NCBI GenBank assembly: GCA_027489375.1
Contig: JAIXZW010000005.1
Location: forward strand, 186,001-250,000
Length of the DNA: 64,000 nt
Reading direction: 5' to 3'
Origin: Paracoccaceae bacterium
GTDB taxonomy: Bacteria; Pseudomonadota; Alphaproteobacteria; Rhodobacterales; Rhodobacteraceae
Part shown: positions 8,966 through 18,174 of the stretch, piece by piece
Layout: each line of letters begins with the position of its first letter
How positions within the stretch are numbered: position 1 is the first letter of the stretch
Translations under genes and position numbers: made by a program
Notes under the pieces: model-generated
Database searches by the model: none
Seen by the model: only the letters and a program-made list of their open reading frames with translations
What the model was told of the DNA's origin: nothing

Positions 8966-10194
8966 TCCTGCGCCTCCCGCTCCATCAGCGCCCCGTCATC
9001 CGGCCCCAGCGCCGCCCCCTTGCGGTCGGGCGATTTCACCCCCTGCCACAGGTCGAACAACCCGCCGATCCCCTTGGGCGCGAAGAGCGTGACCAGCACG
9101 AAAGACAGCCCCAGCACCACCGACCACCAGTCGACCCATTGCACCGTATAGACCCCCAGCGGCACATCCGGCACGCGCCCGCCGGTGAACCAGCTTGACA
9201 CGACCGACACAAAGGCCGCCCCGATCACCGCCCCGTAAAGCCGCCCGCGCCCGCCGATGGCGACCCAGACGGCAAGATAGATCGACGCGATGGGCGCAAG
9301 CTCGGCCGGATTGATGATCCCCGCCTGCGGATAGTAAAGCGCCCCCGCAATCGCCGCGATCACCGCCGTCAGGGTAAAGACGAAAAGCTTGTAGCCCTCG
9401 ACCGAATAGCCAAGGAACCGCACCCGCTGCTCGTCGTCGCGGATGGCGCGTATGACCGAGCCGAACTTGCCCGACACGACCCATGCGACCAGCGCATAGC
9501 CAAGCCCAAGCGCTGCGGCGGACGCCCAAAGGAACCAGACCGACAGCCGGTCCTGCGAAACCCCGTCCAGCCCCGGCAGGTTCTGCAACCCCGACAGCCC
9601 GTTGTTGCCCCGCAAGCCGCTGTCGTTCTGAAAGAGGTAAAGCGCCAGCGCCAGCGTCATCGCCTGCGTCAGGATCGAGAGATATACCCCCGTCACCCGC
9701 GACCGGAACGCCAGCCAGCCGAAGACCGCCGCCAGCACCCCCGGCACCAGCACCACCAGCGCCAGTTGCATCCAGAAGGAATGGGCAAAGACCCAGATCG
9801 CCGGAAACTCCGACGCCCCCACCACTCCAAAAATCTGGGTGGCGATGCCTTGGCGGATTTCCTCGGCCGTGGCCGGAAGCACCCCCTGCGCCAGCGCCGC
9901 GACCACGATTTCCTCGGTCCGCGCATACATCAGCCACATGCCGAGCATGTAGCCGCCGATGGCGAAAAAGGCCATGTGTCCCAGCGACAGGATCCCCGCG
10001 TAGCCCCAGACCAGATCCATCGCCAAGGCGACAAGGCAGAGGCACAGCGTCTTGCCCAGCGTCTTGACGAAGGAGGTGGAGACGAAGGCCACCCCGTAGG
10101 CCTCGGACAGGATCGTGACGCCCAGCGTGAAGATCGCAAGGATCAGAAGGAAGGTCAGAACCGAAGGGTTCTTGGCAAGGAAGGTGCGGCTCAT
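8962..10194 (-). CDS. urtC: Urea ABC transporter permease UrtC
   Basis: A 410-residue LivM-type membrane protein with about ten hydrophobic helices, forming the urea channel with UrtB. The N terminus (FLAKNPSVLTFLLILAIFTL) is a membrane segment. The LivM-like core includes DLVWGYAGILSLGHMAFFAI and GVYLSILTQAMTLALALYLF. The length exceeds that of LivM proper, as is usual for UrtC. It is separated from urtB by about 100 bases that carry half of an intergenic repeat. Confidence 0.95.
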   Translation of the reverse strand: MSRTFLAKNPSVLTFLLILAIFTLGVTILSEAYGVAFVSTSFVKTLGKTLCLCLVALAMDLVWGYAGILSLGHMAFFAIGGYMLGMWLMYARTEEIVVAALAQGVLPATAEEIRQGIATQIFGVVGASEFPAIWVFAHSFWMQLALVVLVPGVLAAVFGWLAFRSRVTGVYLSILTQAMTLALALYLFQNDSGLRGNNGLSGLQNLPGLDGVSQDRLSVWFLWASAAALGLGYALVAWVVSGKFGSVIRAIRDDEQRVRFLGYSVEGYKLFVFTLTAVIAAIAGALYYPQAGIINPAELAPIASIYLAVWVAIGGRGRLYGAVIGAAFVSVVSSWFTGGRVPDVPLGVYTVQWVDWWSVVLGLSFVLVTLFAPKGIGGLFDLWQGVKSPDRKGAALGPDDGALMEREAQE

Positions 10195-10229
10195 GCTTCG
10201 GACCGTGCGTTTTGCCCTGCGGTCGGGGC

Positions 10230-10280
10230 GGGGGTTTCACACCCCCGCGCCCCCGTGGGATATTTGGAAAAAGAAGAAGG
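10230..10280. repeat. Composite intergenic element, copy 2 (single arm)
   Basis: A partial copy between urtB and urtC: a short G/C hairpin (GGGGGTTTCACACCCCC) and then CCCCCGTGGGATATTTGGAAAAAGAAG. Only one arm is present, and it lies inside an operon, so it may act as an internal attenuator or processing site. Confidence 0.6.
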
Positions 10281-10294
10281 GCAGAGGGTCATGC

Positions 10295-12235
10295 TCAATC
10301 CCCCGCGGCGCGGCCCTTGAGGGCGATGATCCCCCGCGGGCGGAACTGGATGAAGAGGATGATGAACAGGATCATATAGGTCTGCGCGGCAAGGGTGTTC
10401 GACGGGTTGAACCACTCGATCCCCTTTTGCAGCGTGCCGATGAGCACGGCACCCGCCAGCGTGCCCCAGATGTTGCCCACGCCGCCGACGACCACCGTCA
10501 TGAAACTTTGCACGATGTAATCCGAGCCGAGTTCGGATGTGACCTTGGCGAAAAGCCCGATGGCGACGCCCGCGATGCCCGCGATGCCAGAGCCGATGCC
10601 GAAGGTCAGCATGTTGATGCGGTCGGGGTCGATCCCCATGCTCGCCGCCATCGACGGGTTCTGCGTCACCGCCCGCACCTCAAGCCCCAGCCGCGTGCGC
10701 TTCATCAGCCAGAGGAAGAACATGAGGAACAGCAGCGCCAGCACGAAGATCGCGATGCGGATATAGCTGATCGACACCACGTCATTGAACACCAGCGCCC
10801 CGTCGAGCCACGCGGGCGAGGTGAGCGGCCGCGCCTGCGTGCCGAAAATGTTCTTGGCAAGCTGTTGCAACGCGATGGAGATGCCGAAGGTCGCAAGCAG
10901 CGTCTCGAGCGGCCGCTTGTAAAGATGCCGGATCACCAGCCGCTCCATCGCCACCCCTGCAGCAAAGGTCACGGCAAAGGCCAAGGGCAGCGCCACCACG
11001 ATGGAAAGCGTGTAATTCGTGATCCACTGCTGCACGACATAGCCGGTATAGGCGCCCATCATGATGAACTCGCCATGCGCCATGTTGATCACCCGCATCA
11101 CGCCGAAGGTGATGGCAAGCCCGATGGCCGCAAGGAAATAGATCGACGCCAGCGACAGCGCGTCGAGCGCAAGGTCCGCGCCCTGCATCGCCCCCACCTT
11201 GGTCCCGATGCGCTTGAGCGCCGCCTCTGCCGCTGCCGTCACCGCAGGATCGGGTTCGGCATAGCTTTCGGCAAAACGGTGCTGCGCCACGGCTTCGGCC
11301 ACCTCGGCATCGGTCGCGGCGGGGGGGACCACGCCCGCCGCCTCGAGCGCGGTATAGGCGCGGTCGCGGGCCGCTTGCGTGCCCAGATCGGCCAGCGGCA
11401 CGCCGCCCACCGCCCCGTCCTTCAGGTTCGCCACCAGCGCCTCGCGCGCGGCCGCGACCGTCAGCCGCGCGGGGGCAAGGTTGGCCGCGACCAGCAGCTC
11501 ATAAGCCTCCGCCTCGGTCAGGTCGCGCCCGACCTTCAGATCGCCCGCAAGGTTCACCCCCGCCGGAGGCTCGCCCGCAAAGGCAAGGCGCGTCTTGGCG
11601 ACCAGCGGATTCAGCGCCCCCCGCAGATCGAGGCCGAGGTCGCTGCCGAACCCTTCGATGGCCGCGACCCGTGCCGCCGCATCCGCACCGAAGCGGATGG
11701 TCAAAAGCCCCACCAGCCGCTCTTTCTGCGCCTTCAATCCGGGGTCATCCTCGCCCGCCACGCTCGCCACCAGCGGGGCCAGCGCCTCGGCCTTCGGGTC
11801 TTTGGCGATGGACTCGAGTGCCGCAACACGCTTGACGCGGTCGGGGTCCGACAGGGTGAACTGCACCAGCGCCGTGGCGATCAGCCCGCGCACGCCCGCA
11901 TTGGGCTTCAATTCCGTGATATCCCCCTTGGCCGCCGTTCCGGCATCGGACCCGTCCAGCGCCGTCAGCGCCCAACCGTCTGCGGTCTTTTCAACGATGA
12001 AGAACGCCCCGTCCGCCTTGCGCAGCCCAAGCCGCTTGTCGCCCCACGCCTCGAGCACCGCCGCCGCCTGCGCATCGCCACTTGCGGCCAGCGCGTCGAT
12101 CACCGGCCCGATCGTCTGGCGCGAGGGTTTCTCGATCTGGGCCGCGTTCTTCGCCACGATCTCGGCTGCCGTCTCGGCGGCGGCAGGCAGGGCGGTAAAG
12201 GCCAGCAAAAGGGCAAGGATAAGGGCGCGCATCAT
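10295..12235 (-). CDS. urtB: Urea ABC transporter permease UrtB
   Basis: A 646-residue protein. A signal peptide (RALILALLLAFTALPAAA) leads into a soluble periplasmic region of about 280 residues rich in alanine, then a LivH-type membrane domain of eight or so helices (from LDALSLASIYFLAAIGLAIT to the end). The extra-long N-terminal region is typical of UrtB. The ATG at 12235 (MMRAL) or 12232 (MRAL) is preferred, since the signal peptide begins there. The gene follows urtA after a perfect hairpin. Confidence 0.94.
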   Translation of the reverse strand: MMRALILALLLAFTALPAAAETAAEIVAKNAAQIEKPSRQTIGPVIDALAASGDAQAAAVLEAWGDKRLGLRKADGAFFIVEKTADGWALTALDGSDAGTAAKGDITELKPNAGVRGLIATALVQFTLSDPDRVKRVAALESIAKDPKAEALAPLVASVAGEDDPGLKAQKERLVGLLTIRFGADAAARVAAIEGFGSDLGLDLRGALNPLVAKTRLAFAGEPPAGVNLAGDLKVGRDLTEAEAYELLVAANLAPARLTVAAAREALVANLKDGAVGGVPLADLGTQAARDRAYTALEAAGVVPPAATDAEVAEAVAQHRFAESYAEPDPAVTAAAEAALKRIGTKVGAMQGADLALDALSLASIYFLAAIGLAITFGVMRVINMAHGEFIMMGAYTGYVVQQWITNYTLSIVVALPLAFAVTFAAGVAMERLVIRHLYKRPLETLLATFGISIALQQLAKNIFGTQARPLTSPAWLDGALVFNDVVSISYIRIAIFVLALLFLMFFLWLMKRTRLGLEVRAVTQNPSMAASMGIDPDRINMLTFGIGSGIAGIAGVAIGLFAKVTSELGSDYIVQSFMTVVVGGVGNIWGTLAGAVLIGTLQKGIEWFNPSNTLAAQTYMILFIILFIQFRPRGIIALKGRAAGD

Positions 12236-12317
12236 GTCCCGAAGGCAAAAGGAAAGGGAAAAGGGGGGCGAGCGAAAGCCGCACGGACAGGCCGTGCAGC
12301 TTTGCCCTGTCAAGTAG

Positions 12318-12339
12318 GGTGCGCGGCGTGCCGCGCACC
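12318..12339 (-). terminator. Perfect stem-loop between urtA and urtB
   Basis: GGTGCGCGGC and GCCGCGCACC form a 10-base perfect inverted repeat around a 2-base GT centre, 7 bases beyond the urtA stop codon. There is no T tract. This arrangement after a binding-protein gene usually stabilises the upstream message so that the binding protein is made in excess over the permeases. Confidence 0.55.
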
Positions 12340-12346
12340 ACTGGCG

Positions 12347-13627
12347 TCAGTAGTTCGACTTCAACTGGACGCAGGTCTTGGTGTCCTTGTTGTACATCCC
12401 GCAGCCCAGACCCGGCCAATCCGATTCCAGCACCGCCGATTCCGGCAGGAAGTCGGTCCAGGCATCGCCCGCGACAGGCTCGGTCTGGCTGATGATGTCG
12501 AACTGCCCGTCCGCCTGGATCTCGCCGATCAGCACCGGCTTGGTCAGGTGGTGGTTCGGCAGCATCTTGGCCGTGCCGCCCGTCAGGTTCGGAACCTCTT
12601 GGCCATACATCGCATCCCGCACGGCATCGACCTCGGTGCTACCGGCCTTCTCGACTGCCTGCACCCACATCTGGAAGCCGATATAGGTCGCTTCCATCGG
12701 GTCGTTCGTGGTGCGCTTGTCATCGCCGATGAAGGCATGCCATGTCTTGATGAATTCGGCATTCACAGGGGCATCCGCCGACTGGAAGTAGTTCCATGCC
12801 GCCAGATGGCCGACGAGGTTCGTCGTATCCAGACCCGCCAGTTCCTCTTCACCGACCGAGAAGGCCACGACCGGCAGCTTGTCCGCCGTCACGCCCGCAG
12901 CGGCAAGCTCTTTGTAGAAGCCCACGTTGGCATCGCCGTTGATGGTCGAGATCACGCCCACCTTCTTGCCATCCGCGCCCAGCGCCACCACGTCCGACAC
13001 GATCTTGGACCAGTCGGAATGGCCGAAGGGCGTGTAGTTCACGAAGATGTCCTCTTTCGGGATACCCTTCGAAATCAGGTAGCTTTCAAGGATGTTGTTC
13101 GTCGTGCGCGGATAGACATAGTCGGTGCCGAGCAGCGCGAATTTCTGAACGCCGAGTTCGTTCAGGTAATAATCCACCGCCGGAATCGCCTGCTGGTTCG
13201 GCGCGGCACCGGTGTAGAAGACGTTCTTCGACGATTCCTCGCCCTCATACTGCACCGGATAGAACAGAAGACCGTTCAACTCCTCCACCACCGGCAGCAC
13301 CGACTTGCGGCTCACGCTCGTCCAGCAGCCGAACATCACCGACACCTTGTCCACGGTCAGCAACTCGCGCGCCTTTTCGGCAAAGAGCGGCCAGTCGGAC
13401 GCGGGGTCCACGACCACCGCTTCCAGCTTCTTGCCAAGCAGACCGCCCTTCTTGTTCTGCTCGTCGATCATCATCAGGACCGTGTCCTTCAGCGTCGTCT
13501 CGGAAATCGCCATCGTCCCCGAAAGCGAATGCAGCACGCCGACCTTGATCGTGTCTTCCTCGGCCATCGCGGCCCCGCCGGACAGCGCCACAGCGCCCGC
13601 CAGCATCATGCCCTTGAACTTGTTCAT
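12347..13627 (-). CDS. urtA: Urea ABC transporter substrate-binding protein UrtA
   Basis: A 426-residue periplasmic binding protein of the amide-urea type. The signal peptide (KGMMLAGAVALSGGAAMA) is followed by EEDTIKVGVLHSLSGTMAIS, the usual start of mature UrtA. Conserved segments include MFGCWTSVSRKSVLPVVEE and VQYEGEESSKNVFYTGAAPN. The ATG at 13627 starts the signal peptide; the longer open frame upstream is not needed. First gene of the urt operon and a likely target of nitrogen control, though no NtrC site was confidently found. Confidence 0.96.
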   Translation of the reverse strand: MNKFKGMMLAGAVALSGGAAMAEEDTIKVGVLHSLSGTMAISETTLKDTVLMMIDEQNKKGGLLGKKLEAVVVDPASDWPLFAEKARELLTVDKVSVMFGCWTSVSRKSVLPVVEELNGLLFYPVQYEGEESSKNVFYTGAAPNQQAIPAVDYYLNELGVQKFALLGTDYVYPRTTNNILESYLISKGIPKEDIFVNYTPFGHSDWSKIVSDVVALGADGKKVGVISTINGDANVGFYKELAAAGVTADKLPVVAFSVGEEELAGLDTTNLVGHLAAWNYFQSADAPVNAEFIKTWHAFIGDDKRTTNDPMEATYIGFQMWVQAVEKAGSTEVDAVRDAMYGQEVPNLTGGTAKMLPNHHLTKPVLIGEIQADGQFDIISQTEPVAGDAWTDFLPESAVLESDWPGLGCGMYNKDTKTCVQLKSNY

Positions 13628-14152
13628 CAGGTTATCCCTGTTTCGGGCCACCCGAAGACACCCTTCCCAAATCGGGGACGGGGCACTATCTTCGGGCGGC
13701 AACTTCGGTTGCACCCCGTGCGGCGGGGGGCGGGACTTCCACATCAGCCCCCCTCGCACATCCTGTTCCGCTAAGGCCCAAAGACCCCGCAGGCCCGAGC
13801 AGACCCGCATCGCCGCAGCGCGGCAACCTCGCGGCGGCGTTACCAAGGGTCAGGCGGGGCGAATGCCTAAAATTTCCGCAAGTTAACGCCTAAAGATGCA
13901 TCTTTGGCCGCAGTTTGCATCGGAAAGACCCGGCCCGGTGGCGGATTCGCCCGCGAAACCGTCGGAAACGGGCCTGGGCGGGACGGTGCCACGAACACCG
14001 ACAAAACCGCCATTCCGGCTTGCCTGGACGCCCCCGCAAGATTCCCGGGATGCGAAATGTCGCAGGCGATCGCGCGGGAAATCCACCGGCCCGCTGTTGA
14101 CACCCTGACCCCGCACTGGTCCCTTTCCGCCACCAGAGCGAAAGGTAAACCC
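13628..14152. promoter_or_regulatory. Divergent intergenic region urtA / exported protein
   Basis: About 525 bases without a convincing gene. It must hold the urt promoter (leftward) and the promoter of the gene at 14153 (rightward). The clearest structure is a 14-base perfect palindrome, AAAGATGCATCTTT, at 13892-13905, in a locally AT-rich patch near the centre. GCCTAAA occurs twice just left of and into it. No sigma-54 or NtrC site could be assigned by eye. Confidence 0.5.
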
Positions 14153-15265
14153 ATGAAGAATATTAATATTTTAACACAATCTGGCGTTGCGCTCCTGTTT
14201 GGCGCAACCGTCCTGCAGGCGGCAGATACCGCAGATGTGCAGGGCTATTGGGCAGGCGGCTACACCGATGGCCAAGGCGGCGAAATCCAGTTCGAGCTGA
14301 CCGTGATCGACGGTGTGGGAGAGTTGAAATACAACGCCTCGAACTGGGGTGCGCTCGGCTTTGGCATCTGCGAATACCTCTTCCCCGTGGAAAATGGCCA
14401 ACCTGGCACGGTCACGCGCAATTCCGCGGCTGGCACCGGCGACTGCCTTGCCGAACCCGCCTTCACCCTGTCGCGCGCCACGCCCGACGCGATCTCGCTC
14501 GTCTTCAAGAACCCCGAAGTGGCCCTCGAGGCAGCCGAACTCGGCGGCGTGCTCCGCCCCTTCGATCCGGCAGCGGCCCATGCGCCGGTCGCAGGGCTGG
14601 ACATCCTCGGCATCGCGCCGGGCATGACCTTCGACGCGATCGACCCCGTCCTGACCGGCAAGGGCTACGCACGGCAAGAGGCGCGCGACAACACCCTCGA
14701 ATACGAAGGCCACAAGATCGCGCAAAAGGTCTGGGGCCGCGATCAGGACGGCGACGGCCAGCCCGACGACTGGGTCTTCGCCACCTTCACTTCGGAAAAG
14801 GACTGGGCAACCGATGACACGCCCGTGGCCACCGACGTGGGCCGCGACTGGCATATACCCGCTTCGGAAAACGTCTCGGGCGCCACGATGGTCGACGGGC
14901 TTGCCAAGAAATACGGGGCACGGTCGAACACGATCAACGAAGACCGCATGTATGACCGCGCAGGTGCCGTGATGGCCGACAGCCTGTCTTGCCCCGAAGG
15001 CGCGCACCAGCCGATTACCTCGAACTACATGCTCGACAGCGAGCAGGGGTCCGAGGAAATCGCCGTCACCTGCGGCCCGATCCTCAAGGCCTATGTCGGA
15101 TCGGATTCGGACACGGGCCGCGCCACATGGCTGAAACTCCACATCACCGATCCCGACCCGCTCTGGGACGATTTCTGGAAGACATGGAGCCACGGCGAGG
15201 GCGCAAGGCTGAAAAGCGTCTTCGACGGCGTGACCGGCGCCACGGGTGCCGCACCCGAACTTTGA
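14153..15265 (+). CDS. Exported protein of unknown function
   Basis: Not assigned to a named family. The 370-residue product has a signal peptide (QSGVALLFGATVLQAADTAD) and then an N-terminal domain with three cysteines. A second domain opens LDILGIAPGMTFDAIDPVL, a helix-turn pattern (G-M-x-x-D/E) seen in many exported domains. DQDGDGQPDDW resembles an EF-hand-like calcium loop. A second pair of cysteines lies near the end (SLSCPEGA and AVTCGPIL). The ATG at 14153 has AAAGG 8 bases upstream; the frame is open further upstream, but the signal peptide fixes the start. It ends at a terminator and stands alone. Confidence 0.75.
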   Translation: MKNINILTQSGVALLFGATVLQAADTADVQGYWAGGYTDGQGGEIQFELTVIDGVGELKYNASNWGALGFGICEYLFPVENGQPGTVTRNSAAGTGDCLAEPAFTLSRATPDAISLVFKNPEVALEAAELGGVLRPFDPAAAHAPVAGLDILGIAPGMTFDAIDPVLTGKGYARQEARDNTLEYEGHKIAQKVWGRDQDGDGQPDDWVFATFTSEKDWATDDTPVATDVGRDWHIPASENVSGATMVDGLAKKYGARSNTINEDRMYDRAGAVMADSLSCPEGAHQPITSNYMLDSEQGSEEIAVTCGPILKAYVGSDSDTGRATWLKLHITDPDPLWDDFWKTWSHGEGARLKSVFDGVTGATGAAPEL

Positions 15266-15275
15266 CGGACCGAGA

Positions 15276-15299
15276 GGGGGGCAGCCAACTGCCCCCCTT
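15276..15299 (+). terminator. Terminator after the exported protein gene
   Basis: GGGGGGCAG (15276-15284), loop CCAA, CTGCCCCCC (15289-15297): a 9-base perfect stem 10 bases after the stop codon, followed by TTG. The T tract is short. Confidence 0.65.
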
Positions 15300-15516
15300 G
15301 CGGCGCTGAGAGCATCGCGCCTCCCCCTGTCCGGCGACGGCATCAGCGGGGGCAGGCATGACGGACAGGGCAAGCTCGCCCTTCCGCGCCGGAGGACTGT
15401 CGGGGCCGCGAACCGCATCGCCAGCGGAAACCCCGTCCTCCGCGCCTTGACCCGTCACCCGCCACGATCGAAGATGCGCCCGCCGCTATCGCGGACTGTA
15501 GATTGAAAGGTAATCC

Positions 15517-15831
15517 ATGTTCCGACCCGCCGCTGCCCTGCTTGCGACGCTTGCCACCCTCGCCGCCTGCGCCCCCGTTCCCGTAAACCCCGACGGCAGC
15601 CGCCAATTCGGCGAGACGCGCGCGTTCAGCCGCACCTCGGGGACGAGCATGAACGTCACGCCCAAGGGATCGACGGTCGAGGTTGCCTTCGCCAGCGAAG
15701 CGCCGCCCTCGTTCGACGAACTGAACCAATATGTCCAAGCCACGACCGGATGCCGCCCCGGCGCGTTGCTGTCGACCCGTTCGACCTATTACAACGGTGC
15801 GACCTACCAGACCTTCGCTCTGGTCTGCTGA
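15517..15831 (+). CDS. Small putative lipoprotein
   Basis: A 104-residue product with a lipoprotein signal: hydrophobic AAALLATLATLAAC, with the lipobox LAAC at about residues 15-18, then APVPVNPDG. The mature part is short and polar, with two more cysteines (TTGCRPG and the final residue), which could form a disulphide. The ribosome site GAAAGGTAATCC before the ATG is nearly the same as that of the gene at 14153. No family is recognised. It is convergent with ureG, 21 bases away. Confidence 0.7.
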   Translation: MFRPAAALLATLATLAACAPVPVNPDGSRQFGETRAFSRTSGTSMNVTPKGSTVEVAFASEAPPSFDELNQYVQATTGCRPGALLSTRSTYYNGATYQTFALVC

Positions 15832-15852
15832 TCTCATGACGGTGCCGGCCGC

Positions 15853-16470
15853 TCAGGCCAGCACCAACCCGCCCTCGCGTTGCAGGAATTCCACCACGGC
15901 CTCGACCCCCACACCCTGCCGCAACCGCGCCATGACATAGGGCCGCGTCCCCCGCGCCCGCTTCGTGTCTTCCTCCAGCAGCACGGGGTCCACGCCGACA
16001 TAGGGCGCAAGGTCCGTCTTGTTCACCACCAGCAGGTCCGACCGCGTCACCCCCGGCCCGCGCTTGCGCGGAATGTCCTGCCCCGCCGCCGTGTCGATCA
16101 CATAGATGGTAATATCGGCCAGCTCCGGCGAATAGGTTGCCGCCAGATTGTCGCCCCCGCTCTCGATGAGGATCAGGTCGAGGTCGGGAAACGCCCCCCG
16201 CAACTCGGCCACGGCGGCAAGGTTGATCGACGCATCCTCGCGGATCGCCGTATGCGGACACCCCCCCGTCTCGACCCCCCGTATCCGCTCGACGGGCAGC
16301 ACCTGCGCCCGCATCAGATATTCGGCATCCTCGCGCGTGTAGATGTCGTTGGTGATCACCGCCATCGAACAGCGGCTTGCCAGCGCGCGGCACAACTGCT
16401 CGGTCAGCGTGGTCTTGCCCACGCCCACAGGCCCGCCGATGCCGACGCGCAGGGGTCCGTGCTTACTCAT
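15853..16470 (-). CDS. ureG: Urease accessory GTPase UreG
   Basis: A 205-residue GTPase that delivers nickel to apo-urease with UreD, UreF and UreE. The P-loop is [10 protein letters not shown] near the N terminus. Other family marks are [13 protein letters not shown], the nickel-binding [17 protein letters not shown] (Cys-Pro-His) and VVNKTDLAP. Last gene of the urease operon, 23 bases after ureF. Confidence 0.97.
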   Translation of the reverse strand: MSKHGPLRVGIGGPVGVGKTTLTEQLCRALASRCSMAVITNDIYTREDAEYLMRAQVLPVERIRGVETGGCPHTAIREDASINLAAVAELRGAFPDLDLILIESGGDNLAATYSPELADITIYVIDTAAGQDIPRKRGPGVTRSDLLVVNKTDLAPYVGVDPVLLEEDTKRARGTRPYVMARLRQGVGVEAVVEFLQREGGLVLA

Positions 16471-16493
16471 CGGGCTTACTCATCGGGGCTTGC

Positions 16494-17126
16494 TCATGTC
16501 TTGAAAATCCTCACATCCATCGTCTCGTGCCGCATCGCCGCCAGATCGGCGGCAAAGGCCCCGCTTGCGATATCCTCGAGCGTGGCCCCCGCCGCTTCCG
16601 CCGCCACCGCCCCGATCAGCCCGTGCAACCCCGCCAGCACCCGCTGCCCCTCGTTCTGCCCCAGCGGCACGAAGCGCACCGCCGCCGAGACAAGGTTCGA
16701 GGTGAAGCCATGCAGATAAAGCCCGATCACCTGCTCCGCCGGAAGCCCCAGCCCCGCCGCCGCCTGACCGAATGCCACGGGCAAGGGCGCCGCTGCAATC
16801 TCGCGCCCCGTCACCGCTTCCACCGCCCGCGCCAGCGCCGCCCCCTGCTCGCGGCTTTCCGACAAACGCTCGGCACTCGGTGCCAGCGCCACGGCATAGG
16901 CCGCCAGCGCCGCATGGTCCGCCCCCTCGCGCAGCGCACAAGCCAGCAAGATCGCATCCTGCCGCCCCGCCCCGTGCCGCAGGATCGCGGCCAGCCATGC
17001 GGCCAGATCGTCCCCCGACCGCACCCACCCGTCCGAGATCACCTGCTCCAACCCGTGCGAATAGGCATAGCCCCCCGTGGGAAAGGCGGGCGACAGCCAT
17101 TGCACCAGCGAAAGCCACCCGTTCAT
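16494..17126 (-). CDS. ureF: Urease accessory protein UreF
   Basis: A 210-residue helical protein, part of the UreD-UreF-UreG complex that activates urease and gates the UreG GTPase. It has the family opening LVQWLSPAFPTGGYAYSHGLEQ and the GLYLHGFTSNLVSAAVRF segment. The start ATG overlaps the ureE stop by 4 bases. Confidence 0.95.
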   Translation of the reverse strand: MNGWLSLVQWLSPAFPTGGYAYSHGLEQVISDGWVRSGDDLAAWLAAILRHGAGRQDAILLACALREGADHAALAAYAVALAPSAERLSESREQGAALARAVEAVTGREIAAAPLPVAFGQAAAGLGLPAEQVIGLYLHGFTSNLVSAAVRFVPLGQNEGQRVLAGLHGLIGAVAAEAAGATLEDIASGAFAADLAAMRHETMDVRIFKT

Positions 17127-17719
17127 TCGTCGGGCAACTCCGGCTCGTCCTCGACCCGCACGATCGCGCGATGCTGGACATGCAGCCCGCTCAGCCCGTG
17201 CGGCAGCGTCAGCACCGGCCCGCGCAGATGGTCATGCGCGTGGGAATGGTCAGGCCCGTGCCCGTGCTCATGCCCCATGGTCCGCCCGTGGCCATAAGCC
17301 CCGCCCTCGGGCGTGAACGGCTCCATCGCATGGGTGACGGTCGCCCCCAACTGCGCCAACATCGCTTTCAGCACATGGTCATCGCGGATCACCAGCCGGT
17401 CCGCCTCGATCTGGCAGGGCGTGTGGCGGTTGCCGATGTGCCATGCCAGACGCGGCAGGTTCGCCCCCCGCACCACCAACACAGGCTCCGCCGCCGCCGC
17501 CACCTCGACCAGCCGCCCGTCGACCAGTTCGAAGCAATCCCCCGCCGACACGCTCGTCGTCTCGGGCAGGTCCACCAGAAACCCCTCGTCCGCTTCGGTC
17601 ATCAACCGCTTCCGGCGCAGGAACCGCTCGTCATATCCCAGAACCACGCGGCCCAAGGGAACCCGCGCGCCCTTTTCGGGTTGCCGGACCAATCGGTTGG
17701 CAGGGGGAAGTTCGGCCAT
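17123..17719 (-). CDS. ureE: Urease accessory nickel-binding protein UreE
   Basis: A 198-residue nickel metallochaperone. The N-terminal domain covers about residues 1-80 and the metal-binding domain contains the conserved GNRHTPCQIE. A histidine-rich C-terminal region follows (GHGRTMGHEHGHGPDHSHAH). The ATG at 17719 is chosen because GGAG precedes it by 8 bases; an in-frame GTG at 17752 would add 11 residues. Confidence 0.94.
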   Translation of the reverse strand: MAELPPANRLVRQPEKGARVPLGRVVLGYDERFLRRKRLMTEADEGFLVDLPETTSVSAGDCFELVDGRLVEVAAAAEPVLVVRGANLPRLAWHIGNRHTPCQIEADRLVIRDDHVLKAMLAQLGATVTHAMEPFTPEGGAYGHGRTMGHEHGHGPDHSHAHDHLRGPVLTLPHGLSGLHVQHRAIVRVEDEPELPDE

Positions 17720-17841
17720 GATGACGGCTCCTTCGGATGTCAGCGTGATCACAGTCTAGCAGCCCCCGCTGCCCCTGTCGCTCGCCAAGGCTTCGTTAAC
17801 CGATCCCTGCCATACCCATAAGAACCAAAGGGAGAATCCAG

Positions 17842-18174
17842 ATGCACCGCCTGTCCCCTGCCGATGAACTCGCCGAAATCCACGCCGAAATCGCAAAACT
17901 GAAACTGCGCGAGGCGCAGTTGCGCGACCGTCTCGTGAAATCGCCCCTCGCCACGCTGCTCGGCCGCTTCCACCGCGTCGAAATCCACCACGCCGTGACC
18001 CGCGTCTTCGACCCGTCCCTCCTGCCCGAAGAAGTGCGCACCAACCCCGCTTACTGGCGCGACAAACACCAGACCGTGGTGCAAACCCTGCCGCTCGCGC
18101 CCAAACCCGCGCCCCCGCGCCCCGGCTGGCCGATCCGCCGCACGCCCGCCTTCACCGCCACGCCCGCGCATTAG
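17842..18174 (+). CDS. Small conserved-type protein, unknown, inside the urease locus
   Basis: A 110-residue soluble protein on the strand opposite the urease genes. The first 30 residues form a charged helix, probably a coiled coil ([21 protein letters not shown]). A central [21 protein letters not shown] follows, then a proline-rich tail. A GGGAGAA ribosome site precedes the ATG at 17842. The stop codon TAG overlaps the ureC stop on the other strand by 3 bases, so the genes converge. No function can be given. Confidence 0.65.
   Translation: MHRLSPADELAEIHAEIAKLKLREAQLRDRLVKSPLATLLGRFHRVEIHHAVTRVFDPSLLPEEVRTNPAYWRDKHQTVVQTLPLAPKPAPPRPGWPIRRTPAFTATPAH

Noticed and set aside
10115..13774. Very long open frame on the plus strand (over 1200 codons) across the urt genes
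   Set aside because: It is the antisense shadow of urtB and urtA in GC-rich DNA: His/Arg/Gly-rich, no domain, no ribosome site, while the opposite strand codes for clear transporter proteins.
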